Notes: generated from the letters alone by a model not told the origin. A stretch of 64,000 nt of DNA from Lamellibrachia columna (GCA_963662155.1 OY759261.1:46257411-46321410); one strand, 5' to 3'; shown: positions 1 to 11,333, numbered from the stretch's first letter. Program-made: numbers and translations.

Positions 1-299
1 AGAACAAACAACTACAACAACATACCCAAAACACTGAAGCAACAACCACAAAACCAACACAAACAACTCACACATGCATGTCGTATTACAACTGTAAACA
101 AGAACGCACTGAAGCAACTGTTGAACTAAAAACAACAAGCAAAAACGCTGAACAGAAAAACACTAAACTGCCAACAATGGGACAAACTAAGACAAATATA
201 GCTGCCACTATTTAATACCGCAAATGCCTGTCTAACCAACATGTGTATATGTTTTTGTGTTATATCATTACACAACAATTTTACCCCATTGCATTGTAG
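1..299. other. Upstream intron or intergenic sequence
   Basis: No coding region is recognised. The stretch is A/C-rich and ends in a pyrimidine-containing tract with an AG at 298-299, which would be the splice acceptor for the galaxin-like exon that follows. Upstream exons, including any signal peptide, must lie outside this window. Confidence 0.5.
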
Positions 300-1741
300 A
301 GTGTCCTTCTTTCAACGGCACGTTATGCCGCGGAGGAGGAAAATCTTGCTGCGGTGACAAGGCCTATTACCCCAAGTTTTACACTTGCTGCAAAGAAAAG
401 TTAATCCGCGGAGGAGGAAAATCTTGCTGCGGTGCCAAGGCCTATTACCCCAAGTTTTACACTTGCTGCAAAGAAAAGTTAATCCGCGGAGGAGGAAAAT
501 CTTGCTGCGATGCCAAGGCCTATTACCTCAAGTTTTACACTTGCTGCAAAGAAAAGTTAATCCGCGGAGGAGGAAAATCTTGCTGCGGTGCTAAGGCCTA
601 TTACCCCAAGTTTTACACTTGCTGCAAAGAAAAGTTAATCCGCGGAGGAGGAAAATCTTGCTGCGGTGCCAAGGCCTATTACCCCATGTTTTACACTTGC
701 TGCAAAGAAAAGTTAATCCGCGGAGGAGGAAAATCTTGCTGCGGTGCCAAGGCCTACAACCCCAAATTGTACACTTGCTGCAAAGAAAAGTTAATCCGCG
801 GAGGAGGAAAGTCTTGCTGCCGTGACAAAGCCTACAACCCCAAGTTTTACACTTGCTGCAAAGAAAAGTTAATCCGCGGAGGAGGAAAATCTTGCTGCGG
901 TGCCAAGGCCTATTACCCCAAGTTTTACACTTGCTGCAAAGAAAAGTTAATCCGCGGTGGAGGAAAATCTTGCTGCGGTGACAAGGCCTTCAACCCCAAG
1001 TTTTACACTTGCTGCAAAGAAAAGTTAATCCGCGGTGGAGGAAAATCTTGCTGCGGTGACAAGGCCTACAACTCTAAGTTTTACACTTGCTGCAAAGAAA
1101 AGTTAATCCGCGGAGGAGGAAAATCTTGCTGCGGTGCCAAGGCCTTCAACCCCAAGTTTTACACTTGCTGCAAAGAACAGTTAATCCGCGGTGGAGGAAA
1201 ATATTGCTGCGGTGACAAGGCCTACAACCCCAAGTTTTACACTTGCTGCAAAGAACAGTTAATCCGCGGAGGAGGAAAATCTTGCTGCGATGCCAAGGCC
1301 TATTTCCCCAAGTTTTACACTTGCTGCAAAGAACAGTTAATCCGCGGAGGAGGGAAATCTTGCTGCGGTGCCAAGGCCTATTACCCCAAGTTTTACACTT
1401 GTTGCAAAGAAAAGTTAATCCGCGGAGGAGGAAAATCTTGCTGCGGTGGCAAGGCCTTCAATCCCATGTTTTACACTTGCTGCAAAGAACAGATAATCCG
1501 CGGAGGAGGAAAATCTTGCTGCGGTGACAAGGCCTTCACCCCCAAGTTTTACACTTGCTGCAAAGAACAGATAATCCGCGGAGGAGGAAATTCTTGCTGC
1601 GGTGACAAGGCCTACAACCCCAAGTTTTACACTTGCTGCAAAGAAAAGATAAGCCGCGGAGGAGGTCTGTCTTGCTGCGATGCCAAGGCCTACGATCCCA
1701 AGTTCTACACTTGTTGCAAAGGAAAAATTCATCCACGGTAG
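300..1741 (+). CDS. Galaxin-like dicysteine tandem-repeat protein, 3' terminal exon
   Basis: The exon encodes a short lead-in followed by 18 head-to-tail units of exactly 26 residues (78 bp each, 329-1732). The unit reads roughly RGGGKSCCGxKAYxPKFYTC plus CKEKLI. The pattern CC-G-x-x-A-Y-N/Y-P-x4-CC, with 11 residues between Cys pairs, is the signature of galaxin repeats. Galaxins are secreted, disulfide-rich matrix proteins first described from coral skeleton, with relatives in other invertebrates. Each unit has four Cys and is strongly basic (one Arg and about five Lys against one Glu). No ATG opens this frame, so I read it as an internal start: AG acceptor at 298-299, phase 1, running to TAG at 1739-1741. 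Variation concentrates at G/D/A after the first CC and at Y/N/F before Pro. Secretion and a role in extracellular or mineralised matrix are inferred from the family; no signal peptide is visible here. An alternative is an unrelated Cys-rich repeat protein. The open frame itself is not in doubt. Confidence 0.8.
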
Positions 1742-1890
1742 AAGTAAATTTTACTACGGCACTAGTGCCTAAATCCCTAAGTTATACACGTGCTGGAAAG
1801 AAGTTTAAATCACGATAGTAAACAGTCGTTCTGTCGCACCAAGTTGCATAGGTGCTGAAACAAATTACACCGAGATGGATGACATTCTTG
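1734..1890 (+). pseudogene. Two decayed galaxin-type repeat units after the stop
   Basis: Positions 1734-1811 align base for base over 78 positions with the repeat consensus, but with many substitutions and two in-frame stops. Positions about 1812-1890 look like another unit with an internal deletion of about 20 bp. The last intact unit carries one extra base near 1720-1733, which shifts the frame and yields the TAG at 1739. The present C-terminus therefore appears to be created by a frameshift inside a formerly longer array. Confidence 0.7.
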
Positions 1891-2159
1891 ATGTGACAAC
1901 GAGTCATAATTTAAACATGAAATGACATCTATATTGCAGGTCAGACATTTCGTGCTGAGCAACGAATCCATACGAACAAATATTACATATGATGACATGA
2001 AGGATTTGTCTTCTGACAGTCTTGCTAGAACATAAATACCTGTTTGTTTGATTCGGCGTGATTTCACTTACGCTGTAGTATTATGGTAATAACGTAATGG
2101 CATTGAGGCGACTATTTCTTGTCTGCTGCAGTAATTCGACTTTTAAATATATTAATCAT

Positions 2160-2640
2160 TGTCCAACGTACAGTGCCATCAGGGATGATATATATTAAAT
2201 TGGTTTTCTGTATGCTAAATTTGGCTTTCTTGAGCATTTGTTTGTCTTTCGACAGTTGGTACATACATCCCACATTCTAGCTGTACTTGATGATCCGGTT
2301 GTTAATATCTTCTTCCACATTTCCCTGTTCGTTGATGCTGCTGCCTAGGTATGTCTGCAGATTCACCTTTTGATTAGATTAAATTTATTTAACTTGTGTT
2401 CCATCCATTCATGATTTCTTCAAGTTGTGCCTCAGCTACTGCTGTTTGAGCAATATAATCAGCGTCTAGTGTGATGTTATATTCTTCTTGGTTTACTGCC
2501 TCATCTCCAATCACCAATACATATGCCAATTAATAAGATGGGTAAGTATACTTCCCTGTCTTACTGTCAAACGACTGGCCCTCTCCATCTCACACCACAA
2601 CTTTACTCTGACATTTTTAGGTGTTGTTAATTGTTTCAGA
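2160..2640 (-). pseudogene. LINE reverse-transcriptase fragment
   Basis: Minus-strand translation around 2370-2180 contains LQTYLGSSINEQGNVEEDIN and then a degenerate MYQL...KDKQ...K.KF.I segment. This is the C-terminal palm/thumb region of many animal non-LTR reverse transcriptases (YLGS.I...G....DI..RI). A second block further up resembles the G-V-R-Q-G region. Stops and frameshifts are frequent, so it is non-functional. A diverged copy of the same block is present near 59500-59830. Confidence 0.65.
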
Positions 2641-3108
2641 TCTACCTGATCTTTCAAACCGTACATGTCTATCCTGTCCCTACTTAACAAATCAGCTTAA
2701 TGGACGTGTGTAGCCAGCATGAGAAGAAACGGCAGTCGAACAGACACCCGACTACCAGGTCGTCTGTGAGAAACGAACCAGATAAATTGTACGAAACCCA
2801 GGTAGCATATTTACAACCACTGTCGATTTTCGCCGAAAACTCCATTTCCCATCACCAAACCGTTATACTATCTTTCTGTCTAAAGGGCCAAATTATGGTT
2901 AGTTATTTTTTATCTTGGAAGTAATCGATGTTATGAACTTGCCGAGTTATCCTGCGTTGCACGGGGAGCATAAGCCGCCAGTTGGAAACGTTTCCAATGT
3001 TGTATTAGTTTGCACTATACATACATTACAACTAAATCACCGATGTTGTGCATAGGTATAATTCCGCTTACTACAATAATTTGACACTATCAAAAGCTCA
3101 ACGGCAAC

Positions 3109-3188
3109 GTCTCGACGTCAACGTCACGACGTCAATGTCACGACGTCAACGTCACGACGTCAACGTCACGACGTCAACGTCACGACGC
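3109..3188 (+). repeat. 14-bp minisatellite (CGTCACGACGTCAA)n
   Basis: About six copies of a 14-bp unit occur in tandem, with one C/T variant. The unit contains two overlapping ACGT/GACGTC palindromes, making the block unusually CpG-dense for its surroundings. The related repeat at 60085-60120 holds only about one diverged unit, so the array expanded in this copy. Confidence 0.8.
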
Positions 3189-3251
3189 GACGAACGCTCA
3201 GCGAATTAGAAACGTCTAGGCATTGCACACTCCTCCAAAGTTTAAATGACT

Positions 3252-4736
3252 TTACATTCCACAACTGCTGTCTTTCTTCTCACACAGAGGAACACCACAC
3301 TGTTCACATTTCATGTTCGATCGGCGAATGCCCAGTGTGTGCCTGTTCACTCCACGTGGAATGATGCCATCAGGATATGTGGCTTTGACTTTCTTGGTGC
3401 ATAGGGCACAGTCCTTGCATGCATCACTGGATGAATGGTGTCTCCCAACATTCTAAAACCGTGCTTCATTTGCATAGGCATCCGATGGCCGGCCTGCTTG
3501 TTTCCGTCCAGCACGATAACCAGCGACCAACTGATCCGCCAATTCTTCGCGAAATCCGTGATGTTTTCGCAGCAAGCGATTGTTGGCACTTCGATGGTCT
3601 CGATAGAATGACTCTAGCACGTACGCATTGTGAATTGCCAACTCTAGCAGATGGAAAATGATTCGCCGATTCCACCTGCGAGAGCGTCAAGCACAGTTGT
3701 AATGCTTGATGATGCGATCCGCGAAGTCAACACCGCCCATGTGTCTGTTGTAGTCGCGAATGCAAGGTGGTGCTACAACGTCGATGCTACCCCGTTCACC
3801 ACGTTTTCCCTTGCGTTTGACAGTTCTGTCCGCTGCCGGGACCGCAGCGTCATGTTCTGGTGAATGGATCGTGCTCAAGAAGTGCACCGGCTTGTTGTCG
3901 ATCCACACTTGAGCGAGAATTGGTGATTTCATTCGCCAAATGTTATCGCCACGCTTGCGGCCTCTCATTGATTTCATTGAAATCGCACTGGGAAAGCCAC
4001 TGCGATCCACCCGGGCTGTTCCACAGTAGTACACCTGCAACAGTAATCATATGTTATAGAAAAATACCAAAATGTTGCACGATGAAAAACTGCACAAAAC
4101 AATAAAAAACAAATGTATACAGAACAATAAAATTCACTGCCCAAAAAAATATGCAAAACTACAGAAACATTTTTATAGGGAGCCAGCTACGTTCTGTAGC
4201 TACTGCTTTATTGGTACTCTTTTAAAGAAACACAATATATGTATCTCGCACATGTAGCCTGACTTTGCCTCGGCCATCACAAAATAAATAAAATGTACAC
4301 AAACAATAAACATCATTGCCAAATAAATAAATTATAACTATACAACTAATTACAAAATATATGAATTGGTATATTTATAGTATGAAATCAATTACCTTGT
4401 GTTGATACAACTCCTGCATCATCGGCACTTTGGTGTAGTAATTGTCGGTGTACAGGTGATGTCCGACATCACGTGTGTGCACCATCAGTTCACGTACAAC
4501 ACGACCAGACAAGTTTACTTCGCGGTCTTCATTCAGACGGGCACCAGTGTATACCTGTATATCACATTCGTAGCCTGATTTTGCCTCGCCCATCAGAAAT
4601 GCCTTGATTCCAAATCTTGCACGCTTTGACGGAATGCACTGTCTTCTTCATTCGATAAATTGTCATCATCGCTCATATTATCCATAATTCTCAGTACCTC
4701 ACGCGGATCAGTTATCAGTCGCGATCGCAGCGCCAT
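3252..4736 (-). pseudogene. piggyBac-type transposase pseudogene with an apparent intron
   Basis: On the minus strand an ATG at 4736 opens an acidic N-terminus (DPREVLRIMDNMSDDDNLSN). The frame then jumps to the mid-domain (KRARFGIKAFLMGEAKSGYE), so the part of the transposase that normally carries the first catalytic Asp is deleted. YTDNYYT (second Asp) and YNRHMGGVDFAD (third Asp) are retained. Between YQHK and VYYCGTARV the frame is broken by 4035-4395, which has a GTAATT donor and TTGCAG acceptor and removes cleanly as an intron. Downstream are AIHNAYVLESFYR and a Cys-rich tail (CKDCALC ... CEQCGVPLC) like the piggyBac C-terminal zinc-binding domain, ending at TAA 3252-3254. Two in-frame stops (near 3687 and 3453) and a frameshift near 4640 make it inactive. 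Typical piggyBac transposases are about 550-650 residues; roughly 375 codons remain. TTAA-flanked terminal inverted repeats were not identified. Confidence 0.85.
4035..4395 (-). other. Putative intron inside the piggyBac pseudogene
   Basis: Read on the minus strand this 361-bp AT-rich segment starts GTAATT and ends TTGCAG. Removing it joins two pieces of the transposase with family-like spacing. An alternative is a small insertion that happens to have splice-like ends. Confidence 0.6.
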
Positions 4737-5524
4737 AGTTCGTTTTTCCCGTCGGGCTCAAATTTCTAAGGCTTTTTCAATCGTAATTTCAACTGTATAA
4801 ACTAAAACTTTCGCGACGCCGTTTTTACAGTCAATACCTAGGCTACTCCCCAATTGATTAATAGCCTCACGGACCTCTACTGAGCAATTGAAAAGCCGCA
4901 CCTGACCGAACTTGAAGGGGCCTATCTGTCGCGCAATATATTGCGAGACTGGCAGCTAAAGGTTTTAATTAAGCTTCCAGCCATGAATGAACCAATAGAT
5001 CATCACGAAACCAACAGACCACACAACCGAACCGTTAATTCAGTAGACCTGGAACTTAAAGAAGAAAGCGAATTCGGCAATAAGACGTGCCTTCTGTTTC
5101 GTATTCATGCAATCGCAAATTGCCTACAACATTGCGATTGCAATGTCCTCTGAGAAAAGTATTAATTATGGTGACTCAAGTATTGTAATCTATTATCCGT
5201 TATTGAACAGCATTTATAAAGGAAGGCACATTGTTTTCCATTTGATTAGAAGAACATGATAACCAGTACCTAGTGTATTTGTTGACATAAACCCATCATG
5301 CGAGCCTACGTGAAACAACTCTTCGAAGAGCCGGGGCAGAACAAGACAGATCTTGCAGCGGCGTCGTTGGACAATATGTGCATTATCGGTGACATTGTTT
5401 TTCGTGCTGGCGTTACACACTTATAGTAGCTACTGCCAGTACTGGTGCCCATTGTACTGAAAATAGCAAACATTGTTTAAACTCAACAAATATACTTACT
5501 TTCAAACATTTTGAAAAATATTGA

Positions 5525-5671
<147 letters not shown>

Positions 5672-5699
5672 AGGCTTGTTAACAAACGCATGTCAACGC

Positions 5700-5775
5700 A
5701 TTTGAAAGCAAATGCAAATGGGGAAAATGCAAATGCAAATGTTTTCGTTACACATTTGCAAATGCATTTGAATTA
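5700..5775. other. Cluster of ATGCAAAT octamer-like motifs
   Basis: Within about 75 bp the word ATGCAAAT or a one-base variant occurs at least six times in both orientations, including an inverted arrangement around CATTTGCAAATGCATTTG. ATGCAAAT is the canonical POU/octamer binding word. The same word family recurs at 6525-6565, on the far side of about 800 bp that is bounded by (TA)n runs. It could be a simple minisatellite. Confidence 0.5.
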
Positions 5776-6594
5776 CTGTTTGGCTTTATATGAATGTTTT
5801 GTTTTATTTGGAGGAAAAAAAACGTAATTTATACAAATACGTTATTAATTTATTTAATAAATACAGTAGTACATGTATTGTAACCACTAAGTATTACTAT
5901 ATAACAGTCCCACTACACAAACATATATGTATAGTCATACACTGAGTCACACAGTGCCAGGCCTACAAAGGTGGTGGAAATGGGACGGAGGAATGGACAA
6001 TTGACAGTTTACTGGGAACCAAGGCAGGGAATGAAAGGCTAATCCTTCAGGTAGGCCAGAATGGAAGGGAAACCCAATACAATAGACTGTCCACTGGTGA
6101 AGTCACTGGGAAGATAACCTGGTGGATAATTACAGCTACCACTAATCAATCTCTCAGGCTGTAATTTAGGGCTATTTAGGGCTAGCACTAATGTTTACTT
6201 CCACAATGAGCTGCAACACCAACCCACCCCAACAGTGCCAACACAACACAAGGGAGTAATTTGTCTGCATTTTTTTAATTTGTTCAATGAAAGTTTACTC
6301 TCTGAAGCCATCAACTTATATACCAGTTTTTCTTTTCATGTTGTATAAATAACAGCTCAGGCATTGACCAGTTGACCTTTCAAAGATCACATTGTGAAAG
6401 TGGATTCACAGGTCAGACAATTATTTCATAATCTGCTGAGGGTACTGCTCACTAGAGAACACTTTTCCCAATGGCATGTTGCGAACTTATTAAAGTGAAT
6501 CTAGCAATAATTATAAAAAAAAATACGCATGCATTTGATTGTGCATTTGGTTGTGCATTTGATAAATCAAATAATAAGAATAATAACAATTATT

Positions 6595-6595
<1 letters not shown>
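5776..6595. other. No gene seen
   Basis: AT-rich intergenic DNA with no splice-bounded open frame and no recognised transposon protein. It is bounded on both sides by octamer-like words and (TA)n tracts, which may mark an uncharacterised insertion unit. Confidence 0.4.

Positions 6596-6596
<1 letters not shown>

Positions 6597-6677
<81 letters not shown>
6597..6677. repeat. (TA)n microsatellite
   Basis: About 80 bp of pure alternating TA. Confidence 0.97.
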
Positions 6678-6680
<3 letters not shown>

Positions 6681-7294
6681 TTATAATTTGATCACGAATC
6701 AGTCAAGCAATACACAAGCGGTTGGCAAATATGCTGTTTATTGATTGCTTGTGTCTCATCAATGACCCGGGAATGGACGCGAACGATAATAGACGTTTCC
6801 ACCGCATCTCCCATTAGTGAGAATTTGAATAATTTACGTTGACACATTTAACATCACATGTACCACACACACTGTTTTGTATGATGCATCTATTTGCCTT
6901 CGCGCAGATTTTTTAATATTGATATGTATGATCAGTGTCAAATCACCAGGCCACGTTTTCACACAATAATCGAGGCAGAACAAAACATAGCTGCAGATTG
7001 ATTGAACGCGTTACTCGTCTCTAAACAGGTTGTCACTAATCATAATAGGTCTGATCCGGAAGGTTATTGCACAATACAGCCTCAGGCGATCAACCGTTTG
7101 GTACGGGTGTCACTGATTAGTACAGCACGCGGTTGGAAACTCTAACTGCACATTAATTGTTATGTATGTCACTCCATCCATTGATAGTATATAATTATCG
7201 TCGAAGAGAATATGTTCATTTAACCGGACTGTCTTCCCCGTAGCACTGCTTGTTGAGTCGTTAGCATACATGTTCACTGTGTGTTCGGTTCTAG

Positions 7295-7545
7295 TGATCA
7301 GAGGGTGTCATTCGTGAACACAATAAAAAAGAGTAGTCTCAGAATATAACCTTGTGGAACTCCCGTTATGGTTTCTGACTGCTTAGACAGTGTGTCCTTA
7401 AATTGTACACACTGTTGGCAATCTGACAGGAACGCAGAGAACCATAGCATCGACTGTTGTGAGCACCCATAGATGGTCAATGTCTCAAGAAGGATATTGT
7501 GTTTAATCAGTCATTACGTCATATGGATGCTGGTCATGTATCATT
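7295..7545 (-). pseudogene. LINE reverse-transcriptase fragment
   Basis: The minus strand encodes a short CR1/L2-like block. It contains an NILLETL-like stretch, then WFSAFLSDCQQCVQF, then TGVPQGYILRLLFFIVFTND, the degenerate form of the G-V-P-Q-G-S-I-L-G-P-L-L-F reverse-transcriptase motif. No catalytic YADD follows within the fragment and both ends are broken. Confidence 0.75.
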
Positions 7546-8670
7546 CTCCTGTAAAAAACCGGTTGACATCGCAAGCTCAGATTTGACTCATATGTGCACT
7601 AATTCGCCATCTAATATTACTTTCATAATTCGTCTCGAAATTGGCCATGCCTGACAGGGTTACTTTCCGTTTCGAGTTCACCCCACTCCCCTTGGTTCCC
7701 TCAAATACTCAGACTCTACTAAACAGGCTTTCACTTGCAGCACTGGCTGACAGCGCTGTGTTCGTCTATCAAAAAGAACATTGATTTGTGGCCAACATGT
7801 AATAATTGATGTTGGCATATAGTGGATAGACACGCGCTGCTTCAGCGGATCTTCCTTCGTGTAAAGAGACCGGCGTCACCGCCATCGTCGTTTCTGGTCG
7901 ACTACAGTTAATCATCTTCCATGGTATCCGAATTTATCGAAAATTTAAGGTAAAGAAATTAAAGATGTTGTTGCTGTCCTCTTTATAAATGAAGTCCGGG
8001 TGAGGCTGGCTCATATATCGATGCTTTCAATAAAACTATTTCGTCACAAGTGAAAGTATTTTTGCAAATAGTAGTCGTTTACATGTCAGTTACTTAATTT
8101 TATTGGAAGTAACTTAACTTCTTTTTTACGTCACCAGTACTATTGTCAAAACTACGTAGCCATGCGGCGTCGAATTATATTGTTATGTAAGCGCTCGATC
8201 AGCGGGCATTTGACACTATATAAATATTGTCGACTTAGAAAACCACTAAACTATTATTGTATTATATTCTGGTGGTTATGGGGATATTCATCTAAAAGAA
8301 ATAATACAAACTAACCATGTGCAACTAAAATAAAATATTATACTAGTGGTTTACACAGAATATGTTTTAAAAATGGGAGATTCCGGTCCGTTCTCCAAAT
8401 GACCGAGTACTGACATGTTAACAAGCGCGACCGAGAAGCACATGCGAAGTTCTATGAAATCTGCGCAACCTAGACTACTTGTGACGTGTTAAAGGAGGCC
8501 GGCATACACAGAACTAACGAAAAGTCACAAACAAATGTGTTATTTTGCCAGAAAGACAACTAGTTTAGGAAGCAAAGCACAAACCATGTTACATAACTTT
8601 AGTTTGGACGCAAACAGCATGGCCATATCCTATTGGCACATAAAGTAATAGGTGTATACCAAATAGTTTC
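7546..8670. other. No gene seen
   Basis: Mixed-composition DNA with many stops in all frames and no recognised protein motif. It may hold diverged transposon flanks. Confidence 0.35.
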
Positions 8671-9127
8671 ATTTGGCGAGCGAATATTGCCATAACGCCA
8701 CTCTCGTGACGTAGGGTTATCACAGAGTGTGTTGCGGCCCATGACATTAAAGTGTTGTGTGTTCAACAAGGTTTTCATCGTGATATCCTTAATTGTAATT
8801 ACAAATTGTTAAGTTTTAGTAACTCTTATAAGTGCATAGACCAAAACCCATGACTTTTGTTTCGCTTTAATGAACAAATTGAATTGTTCAGTATTTCATG
8901 GTGTTACTGTTGCTGTTGCGGCAAATTAATCAATATTTCGGTATTTCGCTAATGTAGTACCATTTACGTTAATATGCATAGTCTGTCCGACATTAACACA
9001 TTGCACGTGTTGTCTTGTGTTGCCGAAGCGCCATTATTTGTATGAAATATTAATTGGCTAGCGGAGAGACAAAGCAGCCCTGTTGTACTCTGACCGTCAT
9101 GTGTCGCTCACAGGTGTCAACAGTACT

Positions 9128-9465
9128 AGTCAACAGTGGGGGAGGGTGTCTCCCGCTTTAGTGGAGTCGGGTATTTCCCGTTTTAGTGGAGGACGGTGTT
9201 TCCCGCTTTAGTGGAGGAGAGTGGTTTCCCATTTCAAAGGAGGAGGGTGTTTCCCGCTGTAGTGGAGGAGGGTGTTTCTCGCTCTAGTGGAGGCTGGTGT
9301 TTCTCGCTTTAGTGAAGGAAGGTGATTCCCGTTTTAGTGGAGGAGGTTGTTTCCCGCTCTAGTGAAGGAGGGTGTCTCCAGCTTTAGTGGATGAGGGTGT
9401 TTCCCGCTTTAGTGGAGGAGGGTCGTTCCCACTTTAGTTGATGAGGGTGTTTCCCGCTTTTCATG
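9128..9465 (+). repeat. About 30-bp minisatellite
   Basis: Roughly eleven imperfect copies of a unit like GGAGGGTGTTTCCCGCTTTA plus GTGGA. Shorter arrays of the same unit occur at 12715-12800. Confidence 0.85.
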
Positions 9466-9535
9466 AACACTTTCCCGCTTTTCATGAACACTTTCCCGCT
9501 TTTTATGAGCACTTTCCCGCTTTGTGATGAGCACG
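9455..9535 (+). repeat. About 23-bp tandem repeat
   Basis: Four copies of a CTTTCCCGCTTTTCATGAAC-like unit abut the preceding minisatellite and share its TTCCCGCTTT core, as if one array seeded the other. Confidence 0.75.
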
Positions 9536-10124
9536 CCCCCACTTTCCATTTTCCATTGCCTGATGTTGACACCTGGTGGTTGCTCTGTTAAACATTAATA
9601 CTTCTAGTGAGCTATGCGTGTAATGCATGTATTGATTTTGACCCTCGAACACAAACTCCCATCAGTGGCGCCAACTCACCATTTCACCACCGCGACAAGT
9701 TACATTGAGTGTGCATATTCTGCATCACATCACATATTAATTTCTGTTGGCAAGCTCTTTGTATGAACATGTTTTATGTTTCTCATGAGCACAAATGCTA
9801 TGACGTAACAAGTAATAAACAACAGTGCGCCGCCTGCTTGCCAAACGTTTGTATCACTCCGCAACTGTCCATTTTGAATGGATGATCAACTTGTGGCAGT
9901 GACGAAGCGATGAGTGGCGCTACTACAATTAGCAAGTTTAGGAATAAGTGTATGCAAATGTATTTTATTTGGCAACCGGATATACCAGACTACGACACCC
10001 TAGACGTAGGGTTATCTAACAGTATGGCGCTCTCCATAACATTACGGTGACGTGTTTTCGACAAGGTGTTCCTAGTAAACCAGTGGCGAGACATTCTTAA
10101 ATGTAGTTGCAAATGGTAATGTTT

Positions 10125-10715
10125 AAAAAACAAACACACATGCATACTCACACGCGCGAGCACACACACATGCACGTACACACACGCGCATACAAGTACA
10201 TACATGCACATACACGCACACACACAAACTTACACGCATATACACATGCACGCACTCACACACACGCACGCAAGCACACGCATGCACATGCACGCACACG
10301 CACGCACGCACACACACACATACACATAAGCAAACACATATACGCACGCACATACACACAATCACATACACACATGCAAGCATGCACACACGCACGCGCG
10401 CATGCACACACGCACACACACACACACACGCACACGCACGCGCACTCGCACTCGTATTTGCATTCGCATTCGCACGCACGCACACACACATATACATAAG
10501 CAAACACACATACGCACGCACATACACACAATCACATACACACACGCAAGCATGCACACATACATGCACACTTATACTCAAGCGCGCGCACACACACACA
10601 CACACACACACGCGCGCGCGCACACGCACTCGTATTTGCATTCGCACTCCCAGACACAGACACAGACACTGACACAGACACTGACACAGAAACAGACACA
10701 TACACATACACATAC
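10125..10715. repeat. Complex CA-rich microsatellite region
   Basis: About 590 bp of interspersed (CA)n, (CACG)n and (ACAT)n repeats. A longer unit of about 170 bp appears twice (CACATAAGCAAACACATA-like words near 10322 and 10492; CGCACTCGTATTTGCATTCG near 10440 and 10625). The final part is (ACAGAC)n-like. His/Thr-rich open frames here are repeat artefacts. Confidence 0.9.
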
Positions 10716-10734
10716 ACAGACATGCCAGTAACAT

Positions 10735-11325
10735 CGGAGCTATGCTTCTCGATATTTCCTATACCTGACACACACATATTCCCTGTCGTTCCGGGTTCAT
10801 TCCCGTGATATCCGCATATACTCATTCTTATTGTGTAGCCTCGGTTAGGCCATTGGCGTTTCCTTGCGATCTATGTAGCCACTTCGAGTCCACCACCAGT
10901 AAATATTTAGTCCCTATTATACAGGTGTTCACAATCAGCACTAATTGTCAGCGCTTTCTATCGTAACTTTCAGATATCGCCAGCACATATTCATTGATGC
11001 TGTTAATAGTTTCGTTCAACATAACTTAGCTAACGGGTTAGATCACTAGTAATTTAATTTCCATTGGCGACACTATTAGCATTCTTTAATGCTGTTCCTA
11101 AATTTGTATTTTGATTCTTCTGAAAATCAATTGTCTAATCTTTCATAATCCTGCTGAAGAAATCGTCATATACTGTAATTTAATTATCCACGACTACATA
11201 TTTACGAGCAAGGGATCTTGCAGTCACTATCATGAAATTGGTAGTATAATAATATGTATGTTATCATAGGGCTGTTCAGGCTTTTAACGCCTGTACATTG
11301 CGGTCACATGGTTTACTCGGCTCGC
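10735..11325. other. No gene seen; upstream flank of the signal-peptide exon
   Basis: Ordinary AT-rich sequence with no recognised coding content. It lies directly upstream of a TATA-containing region and may contain the promoter of the next exon. Confidence 0.4.
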
Positions 11326-11333
11326 TATAAATA
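11326..11333 (+). promoter_or_regulatory. Candidate TATA box
   Basis: TATAAATA lies in the context GCTATAAATAAAA. It is about 150 bp upstream of the first well-placed ATG of a signal-peptide exon, so transcription would start around 11355. Confidence 0.5.

Larger units (their letters stand above)
2290..5520. repeat. Dispersed repeat A, copy 1, interrupted by a piggyBac gene
   Basis: Blocks at about 2460-2700, 2980-3270, 5020-5090 and 5310-5520 match, in order and orientation, blocks at about 59660-59930, 59960-60190, 60900-60960 and 60985-61190. Shared stretches include the sequence before and after the CGACG-rich minisatellite and a conserved run ending in ACTTTCAAACATTTTGAAAA. The second copy lacks the 3270-4900 transposase interval, so this copy is either a fuller element or one that received an insertion. 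Confidence 0.65.
8680..9800. repeat. Dispersed repeat B, copy 1, with embedded minisatellite
   Basis: The block before the minisatellite (about 8930-9125) matches 12110-12430, sharing GGCCATTATTTGTAT-like and AGAGACAAAGCA words and the run leading into CAACAGT. The minisatellite and the following CATGA(A/G)CAC repeats are also shared with 12715-12835. A segment around GACGTAGGGTTATC recurs at 8705 and 10005. This is probably a non-autonomous transposable element family; no ends were defined. Confidence 0.55.

Noticed and set aside
385..1732. Long open frames in the other reading frames of the galaxin-like array, on both strands
   Set aside because: The 78-bp unit is a multiple of three, so any frame without a stop in one unit stays open through the array. 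Only the CC-motif frame has family sense and splice support.
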